Origin: Butyricicoccus faecihominis
GTDB taxonomy: Bacteria > Bacillota > Clostridia > Oscillospirales > Butyricicoccaceae
Assembly (NCBI RefSeq): GCF_024462775.1
Contig: NZ_JANGCE010000017.1
Location: 1-64,000, forward strand
Reading direction: 5' to 3'
DNA: 64,000 nt
Shown: one piece after another, positions 24,528-32,556 of the stretch
How positions within the stretch are numbered: position 1 is the first letter of the stretch
Layout: the number at the start of each line of letters is the position of its first letter
The notes under the pieces: generated by a model
Database searches by the model: none
What the model was told of the DNA's origin: nothing
Seen by the model: the letters and a program-made list of their open reading frames with translations, nothing else
Translations under genes and position numbers: made by a program

Positions 24528-26363
24528 ATGGACAAAACCGAACAGAAACGGGCGTGGCTCGGCGTTTTCACGGCGGTTTTGCCGTTTTGGCTGCTCGACC
24601 TGACGCTGCGCGCCATGGCGGGCAGCGCGGGCTATTACGCGCTTTATGCCGCAGCGCCGAATCTGTTTTCGCTCGGCTTCGGCGCGCTGTTTGCCGCGCT
24701 GTGCCTTGCGCTGCCAAGGCGGGCGGGGCGTATCGCATACGGCGTTTGTTACGCGCTGTGGGCGGTGTATGCGGTCGTGCAGTACGGCGTGTGGCGCATT
24801 TTCGACCGGTTTTTATTTTTGAGCGATTTTCTGTTCGCGGGCGAGGGGCTTGGTTTTCTGGGCTACGTGCGCCAGTTGCTCGATCTGCGGTTTGCGCTTT
24901 TCGTGCTGCTGCTTATAGTATGGGGCGCGTTTGGCGTTTGGCGGCTGCCGGCGGGCCGCGCGCTGCCGCGCCGCCGCGTATGCGGCGGGTTGACGTTGTT
25001 TTTTGCGCTGACACAGCTTGCGGCTCCGCGCTGCTACGCGCCCGTGCCCGAAACGTTGGATTGGGACGCTTGGCAGTCGAGCGGATACGAATACCGAAAG
25101 TTTGCTTCGTCCAGCTACGATATGGCGCTGACCGGGCCGTATCAGTTCGTCGCGCGGGACGCGTTTTTATCCCTTGCGCCGGACGCGGACGAGGAAGCGG
25201 CGCTGGCGGAGATTGAAGCGTTTTTGGCGGAGCGGCCCGCCCGTCAGGATAACGAGATGACCGGTCTGCTGCGCGGTAAGAATCTGATCATGGTGCAGCT
25301 CGAAAGCATCGATGATTTTGTGCTGAACGAAGAAAACACGCCCACAATGGCGCGTTTGATGCGCGAGGGCGTGAATTTTACGAATTTTTATACCCCGCAG
25401 TATGCCAACGGTTATACCTTCAACACGGAGTTTGCCGCGCAGACCGGGCTGTACCCCTATGCCAACGGCAACGTGGCCTATTCGCTCAGCCGCAGCGCGT
25501 TTCCGGATACGCTGGCGCATCTGCTGCGGGAGGCGGGCTATGCGGCAAATTCGTTTCATAAGAGCGAAGCCAAGTTTTACAACCGGGGCGCGATGCACCG
25601 CGCCTTTGGGTATGAGAGCTACCACTCCGCCCTTGATTACGCGGCGAACGAGACCGAGGCGGGCACCGACCGTTTCCTCGCGGACTGCGACGAGCTATAC
25701 GAGAAAATGATCGAAAGCCAGCCGTTTTTTGATTTTATCATCACCTATAGCGGACATCTTGGCTATGACGAGCGCGACGCGCTGACTACCTACGCGCTGG
25801 AACGCTATCCCGAGTATCTGGACCCCGCGCGCCCCTATGAGATAAGCGGTCTATTTGCCAAGGCGCGTCTGACCGACGAGCTGTTCGAGCGCCTGCTTGA
25901 ACGGCTGACCGAGGATGGTTTGCTTGAAAACACGGTGTTTTTCGTCTATGACGATCATTACGCTTATGGCCTGACCGACCGGGCCGTGCTGGAAACCTAC
26001 TCCGCGCAGGCGGGCGGCGCGCTTTTAGAGCGCACGCCGTGCTTTTTCTGGTATCCCGGCTGTACGCCCACGACGGTTTCCAAAACGCTGCAAACCATCG
26101 ATATTTTGCCGACCCTCGCGAACCTGTACGGCCTGCCGGAGCCGCGCACGCCGGGGCGCGACGCTTTTGATCCCGCGTACCCGGGTTGGGCCGTCTTTCC
26201 GGACGGCACGTGGCTGACGGACAAGGCTTATGTAAAAAACGGCGCAGTGGAGTGGAACCATGGCATGGCGGAGGAAGAAATCGCGCAAATGAACGCTTAT
26301 GCCCGCCGCCTTGCCCATGTGGGCGACGCGATATTGGATACGGATTATTACCGGGGCAGGTAA
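24528..26363 (+). CDS. LtaS-like sulfatase-fold phosphoglycerol transferase
   Basis: 611 residues. The N-terminal third has five membrane helices (within about 10-175). The extracellular sulfatase/alkaline-phosphatase domain (about 240-600) has the metal site LIMVQLESIDDF, catalytic-type Thr297 in GYTFNTEF (aligned with the nucleophile of S. aureus LtaS), ITYSGHLGY and FVYDDHYAYG (metal His/Asp). Enzymes of this family polymerise glycerol phosphate onto lipid anchors; whether this is a lipoteichoic acid synthase or a modifier of another glycolipid cannot be told from sequence. ATG 24528 with GGGGGCGG-like site upstream. Confidence 0.9.
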   Translation: MDKTEQKRAWLGVFTAVLPFWLLDLTLRAMAGSAGYYALYAAAPNLFSLGFGALFAALCLALPRRAGRIAYGVCYALWAVYAVVQYGVWRIFDRFLFLSDFLFAGEGLGFLGYVRQLLDLRFALFVLLLIVWGAFGVWRLPAGRALPRRRVCGGLTLFFALTQLAAPRCYAPVPETLDWDAWQSSGYEYRKFASSSYDMALTGPYQFVARDAFLSLAPDADEEAALAEIEAFLAERPARQDNEMTGLLRGKNLIMVQLESIDDFVLNEENTPTMARLMREGVNFTNFYTPQYANGYTFNTEFAAQTGLYPYANGNVAYSLSRSAFPDTLAHLLREAGYAANSFHKSEAKFYNRGAMHRAFGYESYHSALDYAANETEAGTDRFLADCDELYEKMIESQPFFDFIITYSGHLGYDERDALTTYALERYPEYLDPARPYEISGLFAKARLTDELFERLLERLTEDGLLENTVFFVYDDHYAYGLTDRAVLETYSAQAGGALLERTPCFFWYPGCTPTTVSKTLQTIDILPTLANLYGLPEPRTPGRDAFDPAYPGWAVFPDGTWLTDKAYVKNGAVEWNHGMAEEEIAQMNAYARRLAHVGDAILDTDYYRGR

Positions 26364-26370
26364 GCCGCCC

Positions 26371-26419
26371 CCCAAAAAAAGAGCGCCGCAGATTTGGTCT
26401 GCGGCGCTCTTTTTTTGGG
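26371..26419. terminator. Bidirectional terminator
   Basis: Perfect 22-bp stem (26371-26392 and 26398-26419), with A7/T7 tracts, between the convergent LtaS-like and CobW-like genes. Confidence 0.9.
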
Positions 26420-26420
26420 T

Positions 26421-27371
26421 TCAATTAAAATAAACGAGCTCTTCTTCGGGCTTTTCGGCGGGCGTTACGCGGGTTGCGTGCAGCACTGGGCCTTCGCCGC
26501 GGTACTGGGGCAGGGCTTCGACCGTGATCGACGCGGTGACCGTGACCCACGAACGCGTGGTCAGCTTGTCGGAGCCGTCATACCGGCAAAGGAAGCCCAA
26601 AAAGCTGATATCGTCCGCGCAGCAGACCATGCCAAACCGGCCCGGGATAAACGAGCCGGGCGGCACCTCGCCGCCGACATAGACCATGCCGGTAAAGCGA
26701 ACGGTTTTACCGTCGTACTTTCCGGGGGAGCCCATCGCGTCCACATACCACAGGCCGTAATCGGTATCGGCAATGTCGATCACATCGGCTTCGATATCAA
26801 AGGGCAGGGGCAGGTTTTGGTTGTAATCCTCGGTCGTGCCGTCCGCCCCGTCCAAAAAGATGGTGGCGCGGGGGTTCATGGCGCGGATGTTCTTTTGGTA
26901 GAGCATGTCCTTCAATTCGTCCGTGCAGCGGTTGAAGACGACCAGATCCGCCGTCGTAATATGCTCGAACATCATGGGACCCAAATTGTTTGAGTATAGT
27001 TCAAAGGTGGTCGCGTCCACCACGGTGACGATCTGGTACAGCTCCCACCGGGCGGGGAAGTGATCGACCACGGAGTCGATGTTCCAAAGGCCGTTCAGTT
27101 CGACCAGCACGCGTTCGGGCTGGTGCAGGCGGTCGAGCTGCTTGAGCGGCGCGGGTTCTAATTCCTTTTGGGAATCGACCGGCACGGCGATGGTGTTGTA
27201 ATCCATCAGTTCGTCTTCTGAAAGCTCTTCTACGCCCTCTTCACACTGTAAATAAAGCGTTTTTTCACCGGCGGTAAAGTCCGGGTCGGACAGGATATCG
27301 CGGATAAAGCGGGTCTTGCCGCTTTCCAAAAAACCGGTGAACACATACACCGGGATGCGCTGTGGCATCAT
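26421..27371 (-). CDS. CobW-type GTPase with DUF1980/YcgQ-like C-terminal domain
   Basis: 316 residues. G3E GTPase domain with Walker A GFLESGKT (13-20), LVELNGLW in place of the usual EPSG switch, and NRCT where NKxD is expected. The CxCC metal motif is absent. The C-terminal part (about 200-300: VRFTGMVYVGGEVPPGSFI, GMVCCADDISFLGF, WVTVTASI) resembles the C-terminal domain of YcgQ/TIGR03943 (DUF1980) proteins, which usually occur as a separate gene beside a YcgR-type permease and CobW. Start ATG 27371, AGGAGG 7 nt upstream. It follows the His-rich CobW gene by 15 bp. Predicted role: GTP-dependent metal transfer, probably zinc. Confidence 0.85.
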   Translation of the reverse strand: MMPQRIPVYVFTGFLESGKTRFIRDILSDPDFTAGEKTLYLQCEEGVEELSEDELMDYNTIAVPVDSQKELEPAPLKQLDRLHQPERVLVELNGLWNIDSVVDHFPARWELYQIVTVVDATTFELYSNNLGPMMFEHITTADLVVFNRCTDELKDMLYQKNIRAMNPRATIFLDGADGTTEDYNQNLPLPFDIEADVIDIADTDYGLWYVDAMGSPGKYDGKTVRFTGMVYVGGEVPPGSFIPGRFGMVCCADDISFLGFLCRYDGSDKLTTRSWVTVTASITVEALPQYRGEGPVLHATRVTPAEKPEEELVYFN

Positions 27372-27386
27372 GCTGTATCCTCCTTC

Positions 27387-28475
27387 TTACAGGCCGAACA
27401 GGGCCGAAATACGCTCCTGATCGAGTTCCGCGCCGATCACGCAAAGGCGGCCGGTATAGTCCGCCGGACCGCGGCGGATGTCGGGCGCGCCGGGCACATA
27501 GTCAAAGTGGATCCACTCGCCGCCGTCCGATGCGGGTACGATGCCCTTGGCGCGCAGCACCGTGCCGAGCGAGGGATCGCCCAGACCGATCAGCGCGTGG
27601 TTCAGGTCGCCCTCGGTGTAGGCGTGCGGCGTTTCCGTGCCCCAAGAGGTGAACACCTCGTCCGCGTCGTGGTCATGGTGGTGGCCACAGCCGCACGCCG
27701 CGCCATGCTCGTGGTGGTCGTGCTCGTGATCGTGCGCATGTTCGTGGTCATGGTCATGGCAGCCGCAGGTGCAGTCCGGACCGTGCTCGTGGTGGTGTTC
27801 ATGATGATGCTCGTGCTCATGGTCGTGTTCATGGTCGTGATGGTGTTCATGCGCTAGCTCGGCGAGCACCTCGCTCGTCAGGTCGCGGCTGCCCTCCATC
27901 ACTTCGAGCAGCTGCGCGCCCGAAAGCTCCTTCCACGGGGTGGTGACGATGCGCGCGTTCGCGTTCAGGCCGCGCAGCAGGGCCACGGTCTCTTCCAGCC
28001 GCTTCGCCGGGCATTCCGCCGTGCGGGAAAGCAGGATCGCGCCCGCGTGCGCCACCTGATTTTCAAAGAACTCGCCAAAGTTTTTCAGGTACATCTTGGC
28101 CTTTAGCGCGTCCACCACGGTGACGAAGGAATTGAGGGTCACATCGATGTGGGCGTTTTGCACGGCATGGATCACGTCCGACAGCTTGCCGACGCCCGAA
28201 GGCTCGATCAAAATGCGGTCCGGGTGGTAGGTGGCTTGCACATCGGCAAGCGCCTTGCTGAAATCGCCCACGAGCGAGCAGCAGATGCAGCCCGCGTTCA
28301 TTTCATTTACCACAATGCCGGATTCCTTGAGGAAGCCGCCGTCTATGCCGATCTCGCCGAACTCGTTTTCAATCAGCACGACCTGCTCGCCCGATAGCGC
28401 CTCCGGCAGCAGCCGCTTGATCAGCGTCGTCTTACCGGCGCCCAGAAAGCCAGAAATAATGTCGATTTTGGTCAT
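27387..28475 (-). CDS. CobW/ZNG-type GTPase metallochaperone with His-rich insert
   Basis: 362 residues. Walker A GFLGAGKT (9-16); metal-binding CxCC with Cys63, Cys65 and Cys66 (AGCICCSL); LIEPSGVGK. A long His/Asp/Glu-rich insert (about 206-268) has about 27 histidines and CTCGC and CGCG cysteine pairs; the CobW_C domain follows (about 270-362). This is the architecture of zinc metallochaperones such as ZNG1/YeiR. ATG 28475 follows GAGG by about 8 nt; upstream codons are leader. No Zur-like palindrome was recognised in front of it. Operon with the DUF1980-tailed CobW. Confidence 0.93.
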   Translation of the reverse strand: MTKIDIISGFLGAGKTTLIKRLLPEALSGEQVVLIENEFGEIGIDGGFLKESGIVVNEMNAGCICCSLVGDFSKALADVQATYHPDRILIEPSGVGKLSDVIHAVQNAHIDVTLNSFVTVVDALKAKMYLKNFGEFFENQVAHAGAILLSRTAECPAKRLEETVALLRGLNANARIVTTPWKELSGAQLLEVMEGSRDLTSEVLAELAHEHHHDHEHDHEHEHHHEHHHEHGPDCTCGCHDHDHEHAHDHEHDHHEHGAACGCGHHHDHDADEVFTSWGTETPHAYTEGDLNHALIGLGDPSLGTVLRAKGIVPASDGGEWIHFDYVPGAPDIRRGPADYTGRLCVIGAELDQERISALFGL

Positions 28476-28579
28476 GGATAGTCGCCTCTTTAATGTATTT
28501 TTCTCTAGTATACCACGTTTTTGCAAAAATGAAAAGAAAAATGGTTAGCGAAAGCTAATTATAGAAAAATGAAAAGGAA

Positions 28580-28607
28580 CGGCCCGTGGAAGCTGCTCCA
28601 CGGGCCG
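28580..28607 (-). terminator. Terminator of the ECF/RsgI-like operon
   Basis: Perfect 11-bp stem (28580-28590 and 28597-28607) followed on the minus strand by TTCCTTTTCATTTTTC, 13 bp after the stop of the anti-sigma gene. Confidence 0.85.
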
Positions 28608-28619
28608 CTGGCAATGGGC

Positions 28620-29597
28620 TCAATCATCGTCGTCATCTTCATCATCGCTATCATCGTCATGCTCGTCGTCGCCGTCATCGTCGCGATCATCATCATCGTC
28701 CCCGTCGTCTTCGCGGTCGAAGTCTTCTTCGTCACGCTCATCGTTTTGGGAATCGTCGGGCTGTCCGGCGGGAGGCGCGGGTGTCGGCTGCAAAGCGGGC
28801 ACGTCGTTCTGGTCCCGCTCGTCGCTGAGATCCTCGTCTTCGCGGTCATCATCCTCGTCGTCCTCGTCGTCATCGTCGTGGTCGTCATCGTCGAAATGAT
28901 CGCCGCGCGGCGGGGCGGGGCTTGCGCCGGCGCCCGAGGGCTTGGGGGACGGCGCTGTGGACGGCGCGGCGCTGGGCGCGGTCGCCGCTTGGTTTGGCGC
29001 GGCCGGCGCGGGCGCGCTTTCGGGGGGCGCCTCGGGCTTTTCTTCGGCCTTTTCTTCCGGCTTAGCCTGTGGCTGAAGGGCGCGAATATCCTGCGTTACG
29101 CGTTGCGCAAGCTGCTCCGCCCGCGCTTCGCTCGGCCCGGTCACGGTGACGCGCACGGTAGAAGTCGGGGTCAGGTAATCGTGCCGGAGCAGCGAATCCG
29201 ACAGGGCGGCAAGCGCGTCGTCCAGCTTGACGTAGCGGAGCGTAAGTCCATCCAGTACAGCTTCCGCCTCTTCGTTTTGCGGTGCAATGGAGAGCACGCG
29301 GCCGAAGCGGTTCGCGGTCAGCAAAAAGCTGGGATTGATTTCGATGGTGATGGAAGCCGCCGTGCCAAACCAGCTCCACAGCCCCACCCCGCACAAAATG
29401 AAAAGGCAGGCGCAAGCCGCCAAAGCGCGAACGGGGGCGCGGCGGCGTGGGACGGGGGCGCTGTCCGGGATCAGGGCGAGGGCTTGCGACTGCCGCGCGG
29501 CGGGCGCATTCGCCAACCGGTCGTATACGTCGGGCTTGCCGCTCAAGGCCGCGCGGGATAGGCTTTGTTCAATCTCGCGGTTATTCCACTTCCGCAT
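28620..29597 (-). CDS. RsgI-like membrane anti-sigma factor with Asp-rich tail
   Basis: 325 residues. Short cytoplasmic N-terminus (1-56), one membrane helix (about 57-77), then an extracytoplasmic RsgI-type domain (ASITIEINPSFLLTANRFGRVL, about 80-100, through about 160). A Pro/Ala/Glu linker follows, then an extremely acidic tail (about 225-325) built of Asp/Glu runs broken by a short Pro-rich segment. The tail ends at the stop codon and would bind divalent cations outside the cell. It overlaps the sigma gene by 17 bp, so it is the partner of that factor. The Asp-rich tail recurs in the stalk protein encoded 1.1 kb away. Confidence 0.85.
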   Translation of the reverse strand: MRKWNNREIEQSLSRAALSGKPDVYDRLANAPAARQSQALALIPDSAPVPRRRAPVRALAACACLFILCGVGLWSWFGTAASITIEINPSFLLTANRFGRVLSIAPQNEEAEAVLDGLTLRYVKLDDALAALSDSLLRHDYLTPTSTVRVTVTGPSEARAEQLAQRVTQDIRALQPQAKPEEKAEEKPEAPPESAPAPAAPNQAATAPSAAPSTAPSPKPSGAGASPAPPRGDHFDDDDHDDDDEDDEDDDREDEDLSDERDQNDVPALQPTPAPPAGQPDDSQNDERDEEDFDREDDGDDDDDRDDDGDDEHDDDSDDEDDDDD

Positions 29598-30165
29598 GGT
29601 TGCCCACCTCCTCGTCGAGCGCGGTCAGATGCCGGCGCAGCTTGCGCATCGCGCGGCTGTATTTGGATAAAACCGTGGAAAGCGGCAGGGCCAACGCGTC
29701 CGCGATCTCGCGGTGGCGCAGTCCGGATACCGCGTGCAGCAGAACGATCTCGCGCTCGTCCTCGGCTAAGATCGTAAGCGCTTCGCGCAGGGCGAGGCTG
29801 TCCGTTTCATCGGCAGCGCAGGGCGGGCCGGTCTCGGGCAGTTCGTCCTGCGGCGTTTCGCGGCTTAGCTTGCGTTGCTGCATCCGCACCGCGTTTTTGG
29901 TAATGGTAAAAATCCATGCGAGCGGCTTGCCCATGGGCAGATACCGTCCGGCGCCGGTGCGCACGGCAAGGTAGGTCTCCATCATGGCGTCCTGCGCATC
30001 GGGCGCGTTGCGGGTAAGCGAAAGGGCAAAGGTGTATACCGTGCGCTCGGTCGCCCGGTAAAACGCTTCAAAGGCCGACCCGTCCCCAAGCGCGATAGCC
30101 GCCAGCATCCGTTCCAACGCGACGGCGTCTATGTCCGCTTTTGGCTCTGCGATGGTAAACAGCAT
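29581..30165 (-). CDS. ECF sigma factor
   Basis: 194 residues. Sigma-70 region 2 (about 30-100: FEAFYRATERTVYTFALSLT, AQDAMMETYLAV, PLAWIFTITKNAVRM) and region 4 (about 130-185: LREALTILAEDEREIVLLHAV, GLRHREIADALALPLSTVLS). ATG 30165, AAGGGGGA about 9 nt upstream. Translationally coupled to the RsgI-like anti-sigma factor, which would hold it at the membrane until an extracellular signal is sensed. Confidence 0.9.
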   Translation of the reverse strand: MLFTIAEPKADIDAVALERMLAAIALGDGSAFEAFYRATERTVYTFALSLTRNAPDAQDAMMETYLAVRTGAGRYLPMGKPLAWIFTITKNAVRMQQRKLSRETPQDELPETGPPCAADETDSLALREALTILAEDEREIVLLHAVSGLRHREIADALALPLSTVLSKYSRAMRKLRRHLTALDEEVGNHAEVE

Positions 30166-30739
30166 GGCCCGTTCCCCCTTTTGGCCCCGTTTTTTACAGT
30201 GTAGCAGAGCGGACGGGGAAATTCAAGTGAGCGGCGCGGCGTTCGCCACAGGCGAAAGGAGGAGGGAAACGCCCTCCTCCTTCCCAGACTGTCAAAAAAC
30301 TATTTTTGACAGTCTGTCGATCGAAACAAAGCCCCATTTCGATCGAGTATTCCGGCTTCGGCGCGCGCCCTCTGGGCACACTTCTCCGCCGGTTTGTTAA
30401 AAAAGTGAGATACATGCTCAATGTCATTAAGTTAATGAATTTTTGTAAGTTTGTCATCCTGAGCGAAGCGAAGGATCTCGCGCGAACGCGCGGAATTTAC
30501 CGAAAATCGCGCGAACGCGCGAGATTCTTCGTCACTCTGTTCCTCAGAATGACAATCGGGTAAAGCTTATCTTAATGACATTTGGATACATTCTCCCACT
30601 TTTTGGAAACTTGAAGCTTTGCTTCAAGTTTCCATTTTATATGCGCTGCGGCGCGAGGGGCTCTTTGACAAGCTGGAAAGGAGGAGGGAAATGCCCTCCT
30701 CCTTGCGCCTGTTCGGCGCGGCGCGCTGGGGGCAAGGGA
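30166..30739. other. Gene-free stretch rich in hairpins
   Basis: 574 bp without a convincing gene. It holds GGAGGAGGG-N4-CCCTCCTCC-type hairpins at about 30259-30280 and 30678-30705, a 14-bp stem at 30285-30316, a CGATCGAAA hairpin near 30318-30350, repeat copy B at 30452-30554, and a GGAAACTTGAAG hairpin near 30605-30634. It separates the sigma-factor operon from the stalk-protein gene. Confidence 0.6.
30452..30554. repeat. Dispersed palindromic repeat, copy B
   Basis: TGTCATCCTGAGCGAAGCG at one end, CAGAATGACA at the other, two GCGCGAACGCGCG blocks inside. Same family as 19731-19884 and 63183-63286. Confidence 0.8.
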
Positions 30740-32053
30740 TCAATCGTCCCAGTCGTCGTGATCGTCATCATCGTGGTCGTCGTCATAGCGGTCTTCCGCC
30801 TTGTCAAGAAAATTGTCTGCCTGATCGAGTTTGTTTTCCACCTTGTCAAGGCGGCTGAGCAGCTCGTGCGCCTGCTGGCGGCTCAGCTTGCGGCTGTCCT
30901 CCACCGCGTCTTCCAGCCGGTCGGCGCGGTCATCCAGCGTATCCAGCCGCTTTTCGAGCGCGCGGTAAGCGTCCCGGTCCTGCGTTTTGCTGGTGAAAAA
31001 TTCGCGCGCATCGGTGAGCAGGGCTTCCGAATCTGTTTCCAGAGCGGCAAGGTCATCCAAGTAGCCTTCATAATCCTTGCCCGACGGCTCGGCGCCGGGC
31101 TGTGTGGCCGTGCCGTCCCAGCGGGCCTGCGCCCGATCCAGCCGGTCGCCTAGTTCCTTGCTTGCGGTGTCCAGCGCGTCGGCGTCCGCGCGGATCTCGT
31201 CGTACGCGGTGTAGCCGATGACGTCACGCCGCAGGCTGTCGTTCAGCGCAAGCTGCAACGCGCGCACGTCGGTGCGGAAGGAACGCCAGTCGGCGCGCGC
31301 TTCGTCGTCACGCGTTTTCCAGACGGACTTGCTGTCCGCCGCTTCCACATTGGCTACCTGCCGCCGCAATGCGGTCAGCTCGGCGTCCAGCCGGTCGGCT
31401 TCGCCGCGGAGCGCCTGCTCGGTTTTCGCCCCGTCCTCATAGACGCCGAATTTGGTGCGTATGCTATCCTTTAGTGTGTCCAGTTGATCCTCCAAGGTGG
31501 CAAGCCGGTCTTGCAGCGCTTGATACTCGCTCGCGGTCAGGGTTCCGCCGTACCGCGCTTCGCGGCAGTCGATCAGTAAAAACGTGGCCGCGTCCTCGAT
31601 CGCTTCGCGGCGTTCCTCCAGCTTGCCGTAGCGGTTTTGGTTTTCCGCGTAGGAGGAAGCCTTGTCGGTATTGCGGAGATCGGCGGCGAGCGAAGCGTAG
31701 CGGTTTTCGAGCGCCGTCATGCGCGAACGCAGGGCCGCGGGACTCAGCGATTCTGCCGGGGTGCCGGTGCGCGCGGAAAGCGCAACGGTCAGGGTATCCG
31801 GGTTCCACACCACCTGCTGGCCCAGCATTTCGCCGAGCGCGCGGATCGGCAGGTAGGTCGAGCCGTTATACTCCACAGGGTAAACGGTGTTGCCGTTCCG
31901 GTCCGTCATGACCTGCCGGTAGCCGTCGAGTTCCACGGTCACGTCGGGCCGGAGGTATGCGGTGATCTGCTGAACGCCGCCCGCGGCAGCCGCGCCGAGG
32001 GCGAACGCGCCCGCCAGCGGCAGGGCGAGAAGTGCTAACCTTTTCTTTTTCAT
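30740..32053 (-). CDS. Secreted stalk-domain coiled-coil protein with Asp/His tail
   Basis: 437 residues. Signal peptide (about 1-24), then a copper-amine-oxidase-N/stalk domain (about 25-95: VYPVEYNGSTYLPIRALGEML, VVWNPDTLTVAL). About 300 residues of heptad-rich coiled coil follow (LENRYASLAADLRN ... LEKRLDTLDDRADRLEDAV). The tail is DRYDDDHDDDDHDDWDD. It was probably exported and wall- or surface-associated through its stalk domain. The acidic tail is like that of the nearby RsgI-like protein and suggests shared metal or mineral binding; the two are separate transcription units. Function unknown. Confidence 0.8.
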   Translation of the reverse strand: MKKKRLALLALPLAGAFALGAAAAGGVQQITAYLRPDVTVELDGYRQVMTDRNGNTVYPVEYNGSTYLPIRALGEMLGQQVVWNPDTLTVALSARTGTPAESLSPAALRSRMTALENRYASLAADLRNTDKASSYAENQNRYGKLEERREAIEDAATFLLIDCREARYGGTLTASEYQALQDRLATLEDQLDTLKDSIRTKFGVYEDGAKTEQALRGEADRLDAELTALRRQVANVEAADSKSVWKTRDDEARADWRSFRTDVRALQLALNDSLRRDVIGYTAYDEIRADADALDTASKELGDRLDRAQARWDGTATQPGAEPSGKDYEGYLDDLAALETDSEALLTDAREFFTSKTQDRDAYRALEKRLDTLDDRADRLEDAVEDSRKLSRQQAHELLSRLDKVENKLDQADNFLDKAEDRYDDDHDDDDHDDWDD

Positions 32054-32184
32054 GTCGATCCATCCTTTCGTCGCGGCGCTTCCGCCTTTGTAAGGATAAT
32101 GCGCCGGCCGCGGGCTTTATCGCACGCCCCTTAAATTTTTTTAAGAAACCGCGATCAGATTGCGAAAAGCCCTTTCGGAAGGCC

Positions 32185-32213
32185 TTGACATGAAAGGAGA
32201 GAAGTTGTATACT
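32185..32213 (+). promoter_or_regulatory. Promoter of the AbrB-type gene
   Basis: TTGACA (32185-32190), 17-bp spacer, TATACT (32208-32213). Confidence 0.8.
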
Positions 32214-32265
32214 TATCGCACAATTCATATTTTTCATACTTTTATCAACTGGGGGAACTGATTTG

Positions 32266-32505
32266 GTGAAGCAGCATGGCAAACATATTTTCGGCACGGT
32301 AAAGGTCGGGGAAAAGGGGCAGATCGTTATCCCGAAGAAAGCGCGGGATCTATTTGGCATCCACCCGGGCGACCTACTGCTCGTCTTAGGCGATGAAGCG
32401 CAGGGCGGCGGCTTGGCGATGATAAAAAGCGAGGCGATCATGGGCTTTGCGCAGGCTATTATGGAAGCGGCCAGCGATCCCAAGGAAGCGGAGCAAGAGG
32501 AATAA
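32266..32505 (+). CDS. AbrB/SpoVT-type DNA-binding protein
   Basis: 79 residues. N-terminal swapped-hairpin fold FGTVKVGEKGQIVIPKKARDLFGIHPGD followed by LLVLGDE, diagnostic of AbrB/MazE/SpoVT domains; the C-terminal 35 residues are helical and acidic. GTG 32266 lies 8 nt after GGGGGAA; the TTG one codon earlier is an alternative. It is a single gene without a toxin partner, so a transition-state-type regulator is more likely than an antitoxin. Confidence 0.85.
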   Translation: MKQHGKHIFGTVKVGEKGQIVIPKKARDLFGIHPGDLLLVLGDEAQGGGLAMIKSEAIMGFAQAIMEAASDPKEAEQEE

Positions 32506-32510
32506 GGGCG

Positions 32511-32539
32511 CAAAAAAAGCGCCCGCCGAAGCGGACGCT
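32511..32539 (-). terminator. Terminator of the iolG-like gene
   Basis: Minus-strand stem AGCGTCCGC-TTCG-GCGGGCGCT (32518-32539) followed by TTTTTTTG. Confidence 0.8.
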
Positions 32540-32556
32540 CTTTGATGCATATGTGC

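Noticed and set aside
27507-27857. Hydrophobic Val/Met-rich plus-strand frame
   Set aside because: It is the antisense of the His/Asp-rich codons of the CobW insert; an artefact of codon complementarity.
28569-29561. 330-residue plus-strand frame with apparent membrane segments
   Set aside because: Antisense of the Asp-rich tail of the RsgI-like protein; Asp codons read as Ile/Val on the other strand.
32263-32505. AbrB-type protein as an antitoxin
   Set aside because: No toxin-sized gene next to it; the flanking genes are a stalk protein and an oxidoreductase.
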